Source: Billgrantia ethanolica
GTDB lineage: Bacteria; Pseudomonadota; Gammaproteobacteria; Pseudomonadales; Halomonadaceae
Assembly (NCBI RefSeq): GCF_021404305.1
Contig: NZ_JABFTX010000005.1
Coordinates: 1-64,000 of the forward strand
DNA length: 64,000 bases
Direction of reading: 5' to 3'
Shown here: positions 8,679-17,054 of the stretch, in pieces
How the letters are laid out: every line of letters starts with the position of its first letter
How positions within the stretch are numbered: the first letter of the stretch is position 1
Notes under the pieces: model-generated
Database searches by the model: none
What the model was told of the DNA's origin: nothing
What the model saw: only the letters and a program-made list of their open reading frames with translations
Program-made: the position numbers and the translations under genes

Positions 8679-9242
8679 TCAGGCGTGCTGGCGGCTGTGC
8701 TTGCCCTCGGCGATCTCCTCGACCAGCTTGCTGCAGAAGGCGTCGAGGTCGTCGGGCTTGCGGCTGGTCACCAGGCCGCTATCCACTACCACTTCCTGGT
8801 CGACCCATTCGGCGCCGGCGTTACGCAGGTCCATCTCCACCGAAGGGTAGGAGGTCATGCGGCGGCCCTTGGCCACGCCGGCGTTGATCAATACCCAGGG
8901 GCCATGGCAGATCGCGCCCACCGGTTTGTGCTGCTCGAAGAAGCGCCGGGTGAAGGCCAGCGCCTGCTCGTTCTGACGCAGGGCGTCGGGGTTGAACAGG
9001 CCGCCGGGAAGCTCCAGGGCGTCGTAGTCGCCGGCATCGACCTGGTCGAGCTTGCGATCGACGTCATAGGAAGGCCCCCAGTCGGTGCCGGCCCAGGCAC
9101 GGATGCTGTCCTTGTCCGGTGCGATGACGTGCACCGTGGCCCCTTCGCGCTCGAGCGCGGCCTTGGGCTCGGTGAGCTCCGACTCCTCGAAGCCGTCAGT
9201 GGCCAGGATGGCGACGGTCTTGCCTTTCAGCTTCTCGCTCAT
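8679..9242 (-). CDS. DJ-1/PfpI family type 1 glutamine amidotransferase-like protein
   Basis: Cytosolic protein of 187 aa in the PfpI/YhbO/DJ-1 family, linked to glyoxal/glyoxalase or deglycase-type stress functions. The nucleophile elbow AICHGPWVL carries Cys112 with adjacent His113, and an acidic residue in TDGFEESE (Glu19/20) would complete the active site. ELPGGLFNPD matches the family oxyanion loop. It has a ribosome-binding site (GGAGAT) and its own short upstream region. The exact substrate cannot be read from sequence. Confidence 0.9.
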   Translation of the reverse strand: MSEKLKGKTVAILATDGFEESELTEPKAALEREGATVHVIAPDKDSIRAWAGTDWGPSYDVDRKLDQVDAGDYDALELPGGLFNPDALRQNEQALAFTRRFFEQHKPVGAICHGPWVLINAGVAKGRRMTSYPSVEMDLRNAGAEWVDQEVVVDSGLVTSRKPDDLDAFCSKLVEEIAEGKHSRQHA

Positions 9243-9371
9243 TCGCTATCTCCTTGCTCCTTGTGCGACGACATAAGCACTGCCCCTTATCACCATAAAA
9301 CGGCAAGGGCGGAAGACAAGGGACGTGGGGTATCGGACCGTGACTCGATGTAGTGGCATGTGAGTCAGGCG

Positions 9372-9692
9372 TCAGTGGTTGACCTGGATGTGAACCACGG
9401 GATAGCCCCCTACGGTGACCAGCGGGACATCGGTGTGGCCGCGGTAGTGATGGTCGTATCGTGGAGGAGCGTAATAGTGATGCTCCACTACGCGATGGGC
9501 GGGTCGGGAGTGGCGATGGGCGCGATGATGGCGCCGATGCTTCGGTGGTTTGCCGCGATGGTCGCGCACGTAGTAGTGGTGATGATGAATCTGGGTGCCA
9601 TGAGCGGCATATCGGCCATGGTCGGCGCTTGCCGACATGGAGAAGGGCAGCGACAAGGCGGCTACCAAGGCGGTGAAGATCAGACGTTTCAT
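9372..9692 (-). CDS. secreted His/Tyr-rich small protein
   Basis: 106 aa from ATG 9692, chosen because GAGGAGA sits directly upstream; an in-frame upstream ATG adds 13 residues without a ribosome-binding site. A signal peptide (MKRLIFTALVAALSLPFSMSASA) is followed by a mature chain very rich in His, Arg and Tyr: HHHHYYVRDH, HRRHHRAHRHSR, EHHYYAPPRYDHHYR. This suggests a periplasmic metal-binding or polyanion-binding protein. No catalytic domain is recognisable. Similar short His-rich proteins are common hypotheticals in this group. Confidence 0.75.
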   Translation of the reverse strand: MKRLIFTALVAALSLPFSMSASADHGRYAAHGTQIHHHHYYVRDHRGKPPKHRRHHRAHRHSRPAHRVVEHHYYAPPRYDHHYRGHTDVPLVTVGGYPVVHIQVNH

Positions 9693-9859
9693 GGGGGTTC
9701 TCCTCAAGTGCCAACGACACGTTCCGGTCACCCCTTCTTTTCCCTCACTCCATTATAGCGGTGGAAAGGGAGCATAGTGAACACTGTTCGACTATGCTCG
9801 CCGTTCCTGAACAGCCGTGTATTGCGCTGCGACCTCACGGTGCTGCCGTCAGCAGGCTT

Positions 9860-10333
9860 TCAGCCCAGATAGGCGTTGAGCATCCAGACGGTCCTCTCCT
9901 GTTCGCGGATGTAGTCGCCGGCCTGGGCGGCGGTGCCCTCGTCGTCGGCATCCGAGGCCAGCGCCAGCAGCTCGCGCTGCAGCTCGATCAGGGTCTGATA
10001 GCCCTGGAGCACGCCGCGTACGCAGGCTTCGCCGTCATGTACGTTCTTGTCCTCGCGGATCTGCGACATGGCCACGTAGTCGCTGTAGGCGTGCACCGGT
10101 TTGTGTCCCAGGGTCAGGATGCGCTCGGCCACTTCGTCGACCTTGGTCAGCAGGTCGGTGTAGAACTCCTCGAACTTGGCATGCAGTTCGAAGAACTGCG
10201 GCCCCTTCACGTTCCAGTGGTAGCCGCGAACGTTCATGTAGAAGATCTGGTAGTTCGCCAGCAGGGCGTTGAGTTTCTCGGCGAGCTGACTGGCGCTGCT
10301 CTCGTGCAGACCGATGGCGTTGGTGTCACTCAT
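9860..10333 (-). CDS. dps: Dps family ferritin-like DNA-protection protein
   Basis: Forms a dodecameric shell that oxidises and stores iron using H2O2; 157 aa, the normal Dps length. The ferroxidase ligands keep the family spacing: His39 (in YHWNVKG), His51, Asp66 and Glu70 (DEVAER). The N-terminus is short and not lysine-rich, so strong DNA binding is not evident. Divergent from a lipoprotein gene across 267 bp. I saw no clear OxyR-type site by eye. Confidence 0.94.
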   Translation of the reverse strand: MSDTNAIGLHESSASQLAEKLNALLANYQIFYMNVRGYHWNVKGPQFFELHAKFEEFYTDLLTKVDEVAERILTLGHKPVHAYSDYVAMSQIREDKNVHDGEACVRGVLQGYQTLIELQRELLALASDADDEGTAAQAGDYIREQERTVWMLNAYLG

Positions 10334-10600
10334 GCGCGTTCTCCTTGTCGCGTAATGGGATTTCCTCAGAGTCTACGTGTCGATATGGCGTCGCTTAAGC
10401 AATATCTCAACATCGGCACGATAGCCGCTTTGCATGATGTGCGTGTGACGCCGGCGACGGTCAAGTGGGGGCGGCTCGTTGACGCAGTGACGACGCCTCG
10501 GGAACCCGAGCGGCCGTTGGCACTCTCAAGACGGCAGCAGCACCCTTGCATGGTGGGCTGTGCGGCGTAGACTGCGCCCTATGACGAAAGGAGACACCTC

Positions 10601-11155
10601 ATGCGCCAGTGGTGGTGGATGATGCCCGGATTGGCCTTGCTGGTAGGCTGCCAGACGACACCGACGGTGCTGCCCACCGCAGAACCGCAGCCGGCTGCAG
10701 AGTGCCGCTGGGAAGCCGATGGCCTCGAACCGCGGGAATGGGTGCGCCGTGCGCTCAACGCGCTGGAAGCGGACGGCTTCGTCGTGCGCGACACCGAGCC
10801 GGCGGTGGGGTTGGTCAGCGCCGACCGCACCCGGACGATACCCGGCTACGGCGATCGCTACGACAGCTGGGAGAGCACCGGCTTCTTCGGTGGCGTGGGT
10901 ATCGGCGCTGGGCGCGGGGTTTCCACCGGCATGATGATCGGCTTCGGTGGCGCCGGCGGCAGCATCGCGCAGGACGCCACCCAGCTCGAGCGCGTATCGG
11001 TGATCGCCGATCCCGGCGGGGTGCGGGTCAGTCGCGACATCCAGGTGATCGACTGGCGCGGCGAATTGCGCGAGACCCGCAGCGGTAGCGACGCGCCCTT
11101 CTGTCGTTCGCTGCGCCAGGCCATGACGGCCGTGCCGGCCGGGGAGTCGCTGTGA
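10601..11155 (+). CDS. predicted lipoprotein, hypothetical
   Basis: 184 aa with a lipobox LALLVGC (Cys about 18), so probably outer-membrane anchored. The centre is glycine-rich (FFGGVGIGAGRGVSTGMMIGFGGAGG). The flanking segments (WVRRALNALEADGFVVRDTEPAVG) resemble small alpha/beta lipoproteins of unknown function. A strong AAAGGAG site precedes ATG. It overlaps the next lipoprotein gene by one base (TGATG), so the two are translationally coupled and probably act together. I do not recognise a named family. Confidence 0.8.
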   Translation: MRQWWWMMPGLALLVGCQTTPTVLPTAEPQPAAECRWEADGLEPREWVRRALNALEADGFVVRDTEPAVGLVSADRTRTIPGYGDRYDSWESTGFFGGVGIGAGRGVSTGMMIGFGGAGGSIAQDATQLERVSVIADPGGVRVSRDIQVIDWRGELRETRSGSDAPFCRSLRQAMTAVPAGESL

Positions 11156-11511
11156 TGCGTCGCGCTGTCCTGGTGTCGCTGTTGGCCCTGCTGGCGGGTT
11201 GTGCGACGACCACGCCGGCCCCGGAGCCGCGCGAGCTGGCGTTCGCCGCAGCGCCGGAAGCGGTACTGCAGGAGGCTCTCGGCCTCCTGGCCGACGAGGG
11301 CTACGTGATTCGCCGTGCCAATGCCGAGCGGGGCCGCGCAGAGGCGGCGCTGGCACGTTGGCCCGGCTATCGGGTCGACGTCGCGGTGGTGCCGGAGGGG
11401 CAGGGGGCCCGTGCTTCGTTGAGCGCCACCCGCGGTGGCAGGCCGCTGCCGCCGCATCTTCTCGACCCCCTGCTGGCCGAGCTTCAGCGCCGGCTGGGCT
11501 TGGCCCCTTGA
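11155..11511 (+). CDS. predicted lipoprotein, hypothetical
   Basis: 118 aa from ATG 11155; a GTG one codon earlier is also possible. Lipobox LLALLAGC lies within the first 17 residues. The mature part (FAAAPEAVLQEALGLLADEGYVIRRANAERGRAEAAL) resembles the first half of its upstream neighbour, suggesting the pair arose by duplication of one small domain. It is coupled to that gene by a TGATG junction. Function unknown. Confidence 0.78.
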   Translation: MRRAVLVSLLALLAGCATTTPAPEPRELAFAAAPEAVLQEALGLLADEGYVIRRANAERGRAEAALARWPGYRVDVAVVPEGQGARASLSATRGGRPLPPHLLDPLLAELQRRLGLAP

Positions 11512-11548
11512 TCGACGTCATTGGTTCTCATGAGAGACACGTTGCGAC

Positions 11549-12223
11549 ATGAATCGCCTATATGAATTTTTCTCCGCCAGGGTGAAACGTGCCTGGCTTG
11601 CGGTACTGCTGCTGGGCTTGCTGCCCGGCCTGGCACTGGCCCACCCCCATGGCTGGATCGACATTCGCGTTCGCCTGGTGGTCGACGACGAAGGGCGCCT
11701 GGAGGCGCTGCATCAGGCCTGGCGGATGGACCCTTTCTACAGCCTGGTGCTGCTGGAGGAGCTGAGCCGTACCGAGGGTGGCCTGGAAGCGGGGCTCGAC
11801 CGCCTGGGCGGCGAGATCCGTGGCAACCTGGCGCCGTTCGACTACTTCACCGAGATTCGCCTGGGCGAGGAGCGACTCGGCCTGGGTGACGTCTCCGAGT
11901 ACACCGTGATGGAGCGTGGCGGTCGGGTCGAGTTCGTCTTTCTTCTGCCGCTGGAGACGACCCAGCCGCTCAAAGGCCAAACGCTGCAGTACAAGGTGTT
12001 CGATCCCACCTATTACCTTGAGGTGGTGCATGAGGCAGAGGGAGAGACGCCGCTCGACGACGCCTTGCTGGTGGGCGGCGAGCTGAGCTGCAGCACCCAG
12101 ATCGTTCCCGCCAACCCCGACCCCGAGCTGGTGATGCAGGCCGCCATGCTGGACGTCACCGACGAGGCGGAGCCCGGCTTGGGTCGTCACTTTGCCGAGA
12201 CCGGAGTCGTCAAATGCGAGTAG
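11549..12223 (+). CDS. DUF1007 family periplasmic protein (metal-transport partner)
   Basis: 224 aa with a signal peptide cleaved at ALA, before HPHGWIDIRVRL, the hallmark opening of DUF1007 proteins. Members are usually encoded next to a NicO/RcnA-type nickel-cobalt transporter, as here (10-bp overlap with the next gene). Two cysteines lie in the C-terminal half (SCSTQIV and the last residues, VKCE). The role is inferred as periplasmic accessory for divalent metal handling; the N-terminal His pair could bind metal once exposed. No enzymatic motif. Confidence 0.85.
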   Translation: MNRLYEFFSARVKRAWLAVLLLGLLPGLALAHPHGWIDIRVRLVVDDEGRLEALHQAWRMDPFYSLVLLEELSRTEGGLEAGLDRLGGEIRGNLAPFDYFTEIRLGEERLGLGDVSEYTVMERGGRVEFVFLLPLETTQPLKGQTLQYKVFDPTYYLEVVHEAEGETPLDDALLVGGELSCSTQIVPANPDPELVMQAAMLDVTDEAEPGLGRHFAETGVVKCE

Positions 12224-13266
12224 TGGCAAGAGCGCACCCCCGTACCCGTAATTGGCTTGTCGGGCTGGGCCTGCTGGCCGTGGCCCTGCTGGCGCTGAAC
12301 TTCTTCGCCCAGGGCGGTCTGCAGTCGTTGAGCCTGCAGCTGGTGGCCTGGCAGCGCGACTTTCATCGTGCCCTGACCATGGCGATCACCAACTTTTCCG
12401 GCACCCCTTCCGCGAGTGCCTGGGCGACGCTGCTGGGCATCAGCTTCGCCTACGGGGTCTTTCATGCCGCCGGGCCGGGGCATGGCAAGGCGGTGCTGAC
12501 CACCTATCTACTCTCCCAGGGCGGCGCGGTGCGCCGGGCGCTGGGGCTCTCCTTTGCCGCTTCGCTGCTGCAGGGGGTGGTGGCCATCAGCCTGGTGGTG
12601 GTGCTGGTGCATGGCCTGGGCTGGGTCACCCGGCAGGCGATGGGCAGCGTAGTGTGGGTCGAGCAGGCCAGCTTCCTGATGGTGGCGCTGCTGGGGGCCT
12701 GGCTATGCTGGCGAGCGATTCGTCAGCTGCGGCGACAGCCGGCCGGCGGTCATGCCCATGCGCACGACCATTCACATGCGCACGGCCACTCCCATGCTCA
12801 TGACCACGCTCACTGCTGCGGCGGGCATCATCACGTCGATCCCCAACAGGCCGCCGACTGGCGCACGGCACTGGCCACGGTGGTCTCTATCGGCATTCGT
12901 CCCTGCAGCGGCGGGGTTCTGCTGCTGGGGGCCGCCAGCCTGCTGGGTCAGTTTGCCGTAGGCGTGGCGGCAGTCATGGTGATGGCGCTGGGCACGGCGC
13001 TGACAGTTTCGGCGCTGGCGTTGGCCAGCGTCTTTGCCCGTGGCTGGGCCGAAAAGCAGCTGGCGAGGCAGAACGGCTTACAGCGAGGCGCACGGCTGCT
13101 CAGCTGGGTGGCCCTGGCGGGTGGACTCGCCATCATGTCGTTGGGCATCTCGCTCTCGGTGACCGGTATCTCCCAGCCCACCTCCGCCCCCATGCTGGGC
13201 GAGCCGCCGGCCCGCAGCGCGCCGGCTCAGCCGCCGGCCGGGGGAGGGCACCCCTTCGGCGGCTGA
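12214..13266 (+). CDS. NicO family nickel/cobalt exporter-like membrane protein
   Basis: Integral membrane protein of 350 aa in the NicO/RcnA family. The signature HAAGPGHGKAVL lies at residues 84-95, and a second conserved motif (GIRPCSGGVLLLG) follows the central loop. That cytosolic loop (about 179-208) is strongly His-rich with HAHAHDH-type repeats and a CC pair, typical of a metal-sensing loop in Ni/Co/Zn transporters. The start codon lies inside the end of the DUF1007 gene (10-bp overlap), so the pair is coupled. The C-terminal tail is Pro-rich. Confidence 0.9.
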   Translation: MRVVARAHPRTRNWLVGLGLLAVALLALNFFAQGGLQSLSLQLVAWQRDFHRALTMAITNFSGTPSASAWATLLGISFAYGVFHAAGPGHGKAVLTTYLLSQGGAVRRALGLSFAASLLQGVVAISLVVVLVHGLGWVTRQAMGSVVWVEQASFLMVALLGAWLCWRAIRQLRRQPAGGHAHAHDHSHAHGHSHAHDHAHCCGGHHHVDPQQAADWRTALATVVSIGIRPCSGGVLLLGAASLLGQFAVGVAAVMVMALGTALTVSALALASVFARGWAEKQLARQNGLQRGARLLSWVALAGGLAIMSLGISLSVTGISQPTSAPMLGEPPARSAPAQPPAGGGHPFGG

Positions 13267-13271
13267 GGGAG

Positions 13272-13697
13272 TCAGAGGCGCGCTTTCAGCCCATCCAGCT
13301 GGGCCAGCAGGTGATCGCGCATGCTGGCCAGTCCGTCCAGATCGTAGGGCTGCGCCTCGCCCTGCCCCCACACCGGCCCCGGCCAGGCAGCGTCGGCCTG
13401 TCGGCGGGCCACCACGTGCACGTGCAACTGGGCGACCACATTGCCCAGATTGGCCACGTTGATCTTGTCGGCTCGGGTCATCGCCTTGAGCATGCGGCCC
13501 ATCTCGCTGGCCTCATGCCATAGCTGGCGCTGGTCCGCTTCGTCCAGGTCGAATGTCTCGCTCACCCCTGCACGCCGCGGAATCAGGATCAGCCAGGGGA
13601 AGCGGGTATCGTCCATCAGTCTGAGCTGGCACAGCGGCAGCTCGGCAACCGGGTAGCTGTCCCTGACCAGGCGTTCATCCAGCTCCACTGACGACAT
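13272..13697 (-). CDS. HIT family hydrolase-like protein
   Basis: 141 aa, histidine-triad fold. The motif reads Q90-L-H92-V-H94-V-V, so the first His of the canonical H-x-H-x-H is Gln, a recognised variant in bacterial HIT proteins; the two remaining His include the catalytic one. It probably hydrolyses or transfers nucleotide phosphoesters; substrate unknown. Convergent with the NicO gene with only 5 bp between stops. Cytosolic, no signal peptide. Confidence 0.88.
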   Translation of the reverse strand: MSSVELDERLVRDSYPVAELPLCQLRLMDDTRFPWLILIPRRAGVSETFDLDEADQRQLWHEASEMGRMLKAMTRADKINVANLGNVVAQLHVHVVARRQADAAWPGPVWGQGEAQPYDLDGLASMRDHLLAQLDGLKARL

Positions 13698-13831
13698 ATC
13701 GGCTCTCCCTCATGGTGGCGATGCCCTCATCATGGCACAAGCGCGGGGGAGCGTCTGCCAGCCTCGGCGGGCGCTTCGCTGCGTTAGCGACTAAAGTGAA
13801 GGGGTCAGGCCTGACGAACAGGAGAACGACA

Positions 13832-13969
13832 ATGAAACGGATGGTAGCTACTGTGCTGGCATTGCTGCTCGGGCTGTCACTGCTCAGCGGATGCAACACC
13901 ATGCGCGGCATGGGTGAAGACATCGAAGCCGGTGGCGAGGCGATTCAGCGGCAGTCGAATTCATATTAG
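13832..13969 (+). CDS. entericidin-like small lipoprotein, copy 1
   Basis: 45 aa. Lipobox LSLLSGCNTM directs lipidation at Cys22; the mature peptide contains the entericidin signature NTMRGMGEDIEAGGEAIQ. ATG 13832 is preceded by CAGGAGAA. Entericidin A/B family peptides are small membrane lipoproteins of an antidote/toxin-like pair in enterobacteria; here two similar copies lie in tandem. Function in this organism is inferred from family only. Confidence 0.85.
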   Translation: MKRMVATVLALLLGLSLLSGCNTMRGMGEDIEAGGEAIQRQSNSY

Positions 13970-14066
13970 CGTTTTTCAAAATGACAACCGGCTGTTACGC
14001 TTGAAGAGGCCATTGCTTCACGGAAAGGAATGGAATTCCCGAAGGCTATTTCAAGGAGATACGACC

Positions 14067-14198
14067 ATGAAGAAAGCGATTGCTTTGAGCTTTGCTCTGC
14101 TGATGACTGCCGGTGCCCTAGCGGGTTGCAACACCATGGAAGGCGCGGGTCAGGACGTCGAGCGTGGCGGCCAGCACGTGCAGGACGCCGCCCAGTAA
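14067..14198 (+). CDS. entericidin-like small lipoprotein, copy 2
   Basis: 43 aa with lipobox GALAGCNTM and the signature NTMEGAGQDVERGGQHVQDAA. AAGGAGA precedes ATG 14067. Its mature segment parallels the upstream copy (NTMxGxGxDxExGGxxxQ), so the two are paralogues separated by 97 bp. In E. coli, EcnA and EcnB are similarly adjacent, and EcnB expression responds to stationary phase and osmolarity. Confidence 0.85.
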   Translation: MKKAIALSFALLMTAGALAGCNTMEGAGQDVERGGQHVQDAAQ

Positions 14199-14299
14199 AT
14201 CCCAGCGGTCCGGCTTGGCAGCATGCGGGCGACCTTGGCAGTCTCCCCGTGTGCTGCCTGAATCGATAGACTCTTCCCCCCTTTTAGTGAGATCTTCGC

Positions 14300-14638
14300 A
14301 TGGTTAGCCCATCGCGTTTTTGCCTGGCCTCTTTCAGCGCATTGTTGCTGGCAGGATGTGCGCCTATGTCCAATTCGAACCCATCTCAACCCCATGATCC
14401 TGCACCCAGGCCGCCTGAGGTCAGTGAGAGCGAAGATGCCTGTGGCGCGCGGCATGTGCAGGATCGCGTCGGCCGGCACTATGACGAAGCGTTGGGCGAG
14501 TCGATCCAACGCGAGAGCGGCGCCGCCACGCTGCGGGTCATCCGCCCGGGACACGCCTATACCATGGAGTACCGCGGCGACCGCATCAACGTCCATATCG
14601 ACGACAGCGATACTATCACCGACATCGGCTGCGGCTGA
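14300..14638 (+). CDS. I78-family peptidase-inhibitor-like lipoprotein
   Basis: 112 aa. A lipobox LLLAGC near residue 20 predicts lipidation. The mature domain matches the I78 inhibitor pattern: DACGARHVQDRVG at the start, LRVIRPGHAYTMEYRGDRINVHID in the middle and a terminal IGCG, with the two cysteines of the fold present. I78 proteins inhibit serine peptidases. Single gene, probably protecting the periplasm or outer membrane. Assigned on family pattern. Confidence 0.82.
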   Translation: MVSPSRFCLASFSALLLAGCAPMSNSNPSQPHDPAPRPPEVSESEDACGARHVQDRVGRHYDEALGESIQRESGAATLRVIRPGHAYTMEYRGDRINVHIDDSDTITDIGCG

Positions 14639-14665
14639 TACCGCCGTAGCTGTGGTCGCGGACCT

Positions 14666-15184
14666 TCACGCCTGGCCGTGCTCTGCCTGAGCGCGGCGCT
14701 CGGCCTCTTCGGCCTGCTTGCGCAATTTCTTGCGCAGGGCGGCCTTCTCGAAGCGCAGCTTCTGCAGCGGTGTCGTAAGCGCAAGCGGCGGCACCGGTGC
14801 CGGCTTGCCGTCGGTGTCTACCGCCACCATGGTCAGGTAGCAGCTGTTGGTGTGGCGGATCACCTTGTCACGGATGTTCTCGGCCACCACCTTGATGCCG
14901 ATCTCCATCGATGAGCGGCCCACGTGGTTGACGCAGGCCAGGAAAGTCACCAGCTCGCCGACATGGATCGGCTGCTTGAACAGCACCTGGTCGACAGAGA
15001 GCGTCACCACATAGTGGCCGGAGTAGCGGCTGGCGCAGGCGTAGGCCACCTCGTCGAGCTTCTTGAGGATGGCGCCGCCGTGCACCTTGCCGCTGAAGTT
15101 GGCCATGTCAGGTGTCATCAGCACCGTCATGCTCAGCTCGTGCTGGCCGGGAAGATCCAGGGGAAGGCTGTCGGCGCCTGCCAT
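14666..15184 (-). CDS. acyl-CoA thioesterase (hotdog fold, YciA-like)
   Basis: 172 aa, cytosolic. Hotdog-fold features: N-terminal TPDMANFSGKVHGGAILKKLDEVAY with the HGG and Asp44 typical of YciA/BACH-type thioesterases, followed by the beta-strand pair VVTLSVDQVLFKQPIHVGELV. The C-terminal 40 residues are Lys/Arg/Glu-rich and probably helical. It hydrolyses acyl-CoA; chain length is not predictable. It lies 5 bp downstream of the DUF1622 gene, so they may be co-transcribed. Confidence 0.9.
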   Translation of the reverse strand: MAGADSLPLDLPGQHELSMTVLMTPDMANFSGKVHGGAILKKLDEVAYACASRYSGHYVVTLSVDQVLFKQPIHVGELVTFLACVNHVGRSSMEIGIKVVAENIRDKVIRHTNSCYLTMVAVDTDGKPAPVPPLALTTPLQKLRFEKAALRKKLRKQAEEAERRAQAEHGQA

Positions 15185-15189
15185 GTTCG

Positions 15190-15582
15190 TTACCTCTCTC
15201 GTTCGGGGCGGTCATGTCGTTCGCCATCCTTCGCTCTCAGGTAGCGGCTGTCCTGCCACGGCCAGTGTCCTTCCACTTCCACATGCAGGGTGAAGGCAAG
15301 GAAGGCGCGGATCAGTACGATCACCCCCAGGGTGGCGACCTGCTGGCCGGTGTTGGCGATGATCACGGTCTTGATCACGTCGCCGGCAATCAGGAAGTCC
15401 AGCCCCAGTATGAGCGCTCGAGCGATGCCGTGGCGATAGTGCATGAAAGCCCGCTGTTCGTGAAACATGCGGTGATGCAGAAAGCGCCAGGAGGTGATGG
15501 CGAAACCGCCGACGATGATCGTGACTCCCAGCACCTCGATCAACAGCGCAATGGCATCGATGACTTCCAGGAAGGTATCCAT
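15190..15582 (-). CDS. DUF1622 family membrane protein
   Basis: 130 aa with three hydrophobic segments (about residues 8-30, 52-73 and 78-100) and a charged C-terminal tail. Central motif ARALILGLDFLIAGDVIKTVI is characteristic of DUF1622, small inner-membrane proteins of unknown function. Located between the atoE-like transporter gene and the thioesterase on the same strand. Confidence 0.82.
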   Translation of the reverse strand: MDTFLEVIDAIALLIEVLGVTIIVGGFAITSWRFLHHRMFHEQRAFMHYRHGIARALILGLDFLIAGDVIKTVIIANTGQQVATLGVIVLIRAFLAFTLHVEVEGHWPWQDSRYLRAKDGERHDRPERER

Positions 15583-15654
15583 AAGGCTCGCGGCGTTGAG
15601 AAGTGGCAGCGGACCCGGGCCAGGCCGGGTCCGCGCTACGCAGATGACGCCTTG

Positions 15655-16965
15655 TCAGAACCAGGTCAGGCCCACCGAGATGATCACGCCGGTTATCACC
15701 AGCTGAATCAGACAATAGCCCATGATGTCCTTGGCTTTCAGGCCGGCGATGGCAAGTACCGGCAGCGCCCAGAACGGCTGCAGCAGGTTGGTCCAGGCAT
15801 CGCCCCAGGCCACGGCCATCGAGACCCGGGCGATATCGACGCCGAGCGCTTCGGCGGCCGGCAGCATGACCGGTGCCTGAACCGCCCACTGGCCGCCGCC
15901 GGAGGGCACGAACAGGTTGACGATACCGGCGCTGATGAAGGACCAGAATGGCAGCGAGGTTTCGGTAGCGAACGAGATCAGCCCCTGAGACATGGACTCA
16001 GCCAGCCCCGACTGCACCATGATCGCCATGATGCCGGCATAGAAGGGGAACTGGATGACGATGCCGGCTCCGCCCTTGATCGCCTCGTTGAGGCTCTCCA
16101 GCAGGCTGCGCGGCGTGCGGTGCAGCACGATGGCCAGCGACAGGAACATGAAGTTGACGATGTTCAGGTTCAGACCGCCGCCGCGAAACACGAAATGATC
16201 GAGCAGAAAGATCACCCCGGGGATGCCGACCAGCCAGGCCAGGGTGACGCTGTTCTCGAGACGCTCGGCAGGGCGGGTGACGCGCACCCGGGCGGCCGGG
16301 GCATCGTCGAGCAGTTTGGGGTCGACGTAGACGCTCTCCTTTTCGTCAGGGAGCATGGCCCGGTTGACCAGCGGGATGGCGACGAACAGGCACACCACGA
16401 TGGCCAGGTTGAAGAAGGCGAAGATGGTCGAGCCGGTGCCGATCACGCCGATCTGCTCGGCGGTGAAGTGGCCCTCGGTAGCGATGGTCAGCGGGATGGA
16501 GCCGGCCAGACCGCCGTGCCACACCACGAAGCCGGAGTAGGCGCTGGCCACCAGCAGGCGATAGTCGACCCGCACCAGACGCGCCAGCTCCTTGGCGAAC
16601 AGCGCACCCACCACCAGGCCGAAGCCCCAGTTGATCCAACTGGCCACCAGCGACACATAGGTTACAAGCAGAATGGCACCGCCCGGCCCATTGGCCAGCG
16701 CGGCAAGGCGCTGCAGCAGCTTCTTGACCGGCGGCGAGCTGGCCAGCATGAAGCCGGTCACGAGGACCAGCAGCATCTGCATGGAGAAGGTCAACAGGTT
16801 CCAGAAACCGTCGCCCCACATTCGCATCACGGCCAGCGGCGTCTGGCGTTCCACGCCGATGGCGGCGGCCGCGGCCACCACCGTCAGCAGCAGCACGAAG
16901 ATGAAAGGGTCCGGCAGATAACGGTCGACCAGCTTGACGGCGGGTCTCGAGAGGAATCTGAGCAT
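15655..16965 (-). CDS. short-chain fatty acid transporter family protein (AtoE)
   Basis: Integral inner-membrane protein, 436 aa, about 10-12 membrane segments. Conserved AtoE-family stretches are visible: PDPFIFVLLLTVV near the N-terminus, WINWGFGLVVGALFAKELAR, and LFVPSGGGQWAVQAPVMLPAA in the C-terminal half. The family imports short-chain fatty acids such as acetoacetate or butyrate. It precedes the DUF1622 and thioesterase genes on the same strand, a context compatible with acyl metabolism. Confidence 0.9.
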   Translation of the reverse strand: MLRFLSRPAVKLVDRYLPDPFIFVLLLTVVAAAAAIGVERQTPLAVMRMWGDGFWNLLTFSMQMLLVLVTGFMLASSPPVKKLLQRLAALANGPGGAILLVTYVSLVASWINWGFGLVVGALFAKELARLVRVDYRLLVASAYSGFVVWHGGLAGSIPLTIATEGHFTAEQIGVIGTGSTIFAFFNLAIVVCLFVAIPLVNRAMLPDEKESVYVDPKLLDDAPAARVRVTRPAERLENSVTLAWLVGIPGVIFLLDHFVFRGGGLNLNIVNFMFLSLAIVLHRTPRSLLESLNEAIKGGAGIVIQFPFYAGIMAIMVQSGLAESMSQGLISFATETSLPFWSFISAGIVNLFVPSGGGQWAVQAPVMLPAAEALGVDIARVSMAVAWGDAWTNLLQPFWALPVLAIAGLKAKDIMGYCLIQLVITGVIISVGLTWF

Positions 16966-17054
16966 GGCAGCGTCGCTTCTTCTGGTTGTCGGGTATGCGT
17001 CTGAGAAAAATAGCGCAAACTCATCAGCTTGCCCTAATTAAATGGCGGTTCGGC

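Noticed and set aside
12751..12840. His-codon-rich stretch that looks like a DNA tandem repeat
   Set aside because: It is the coding sequence of the His-rich metal loop of the NicO transporter; codons vary, so it is selected at protein level rather than a DNA repeat.
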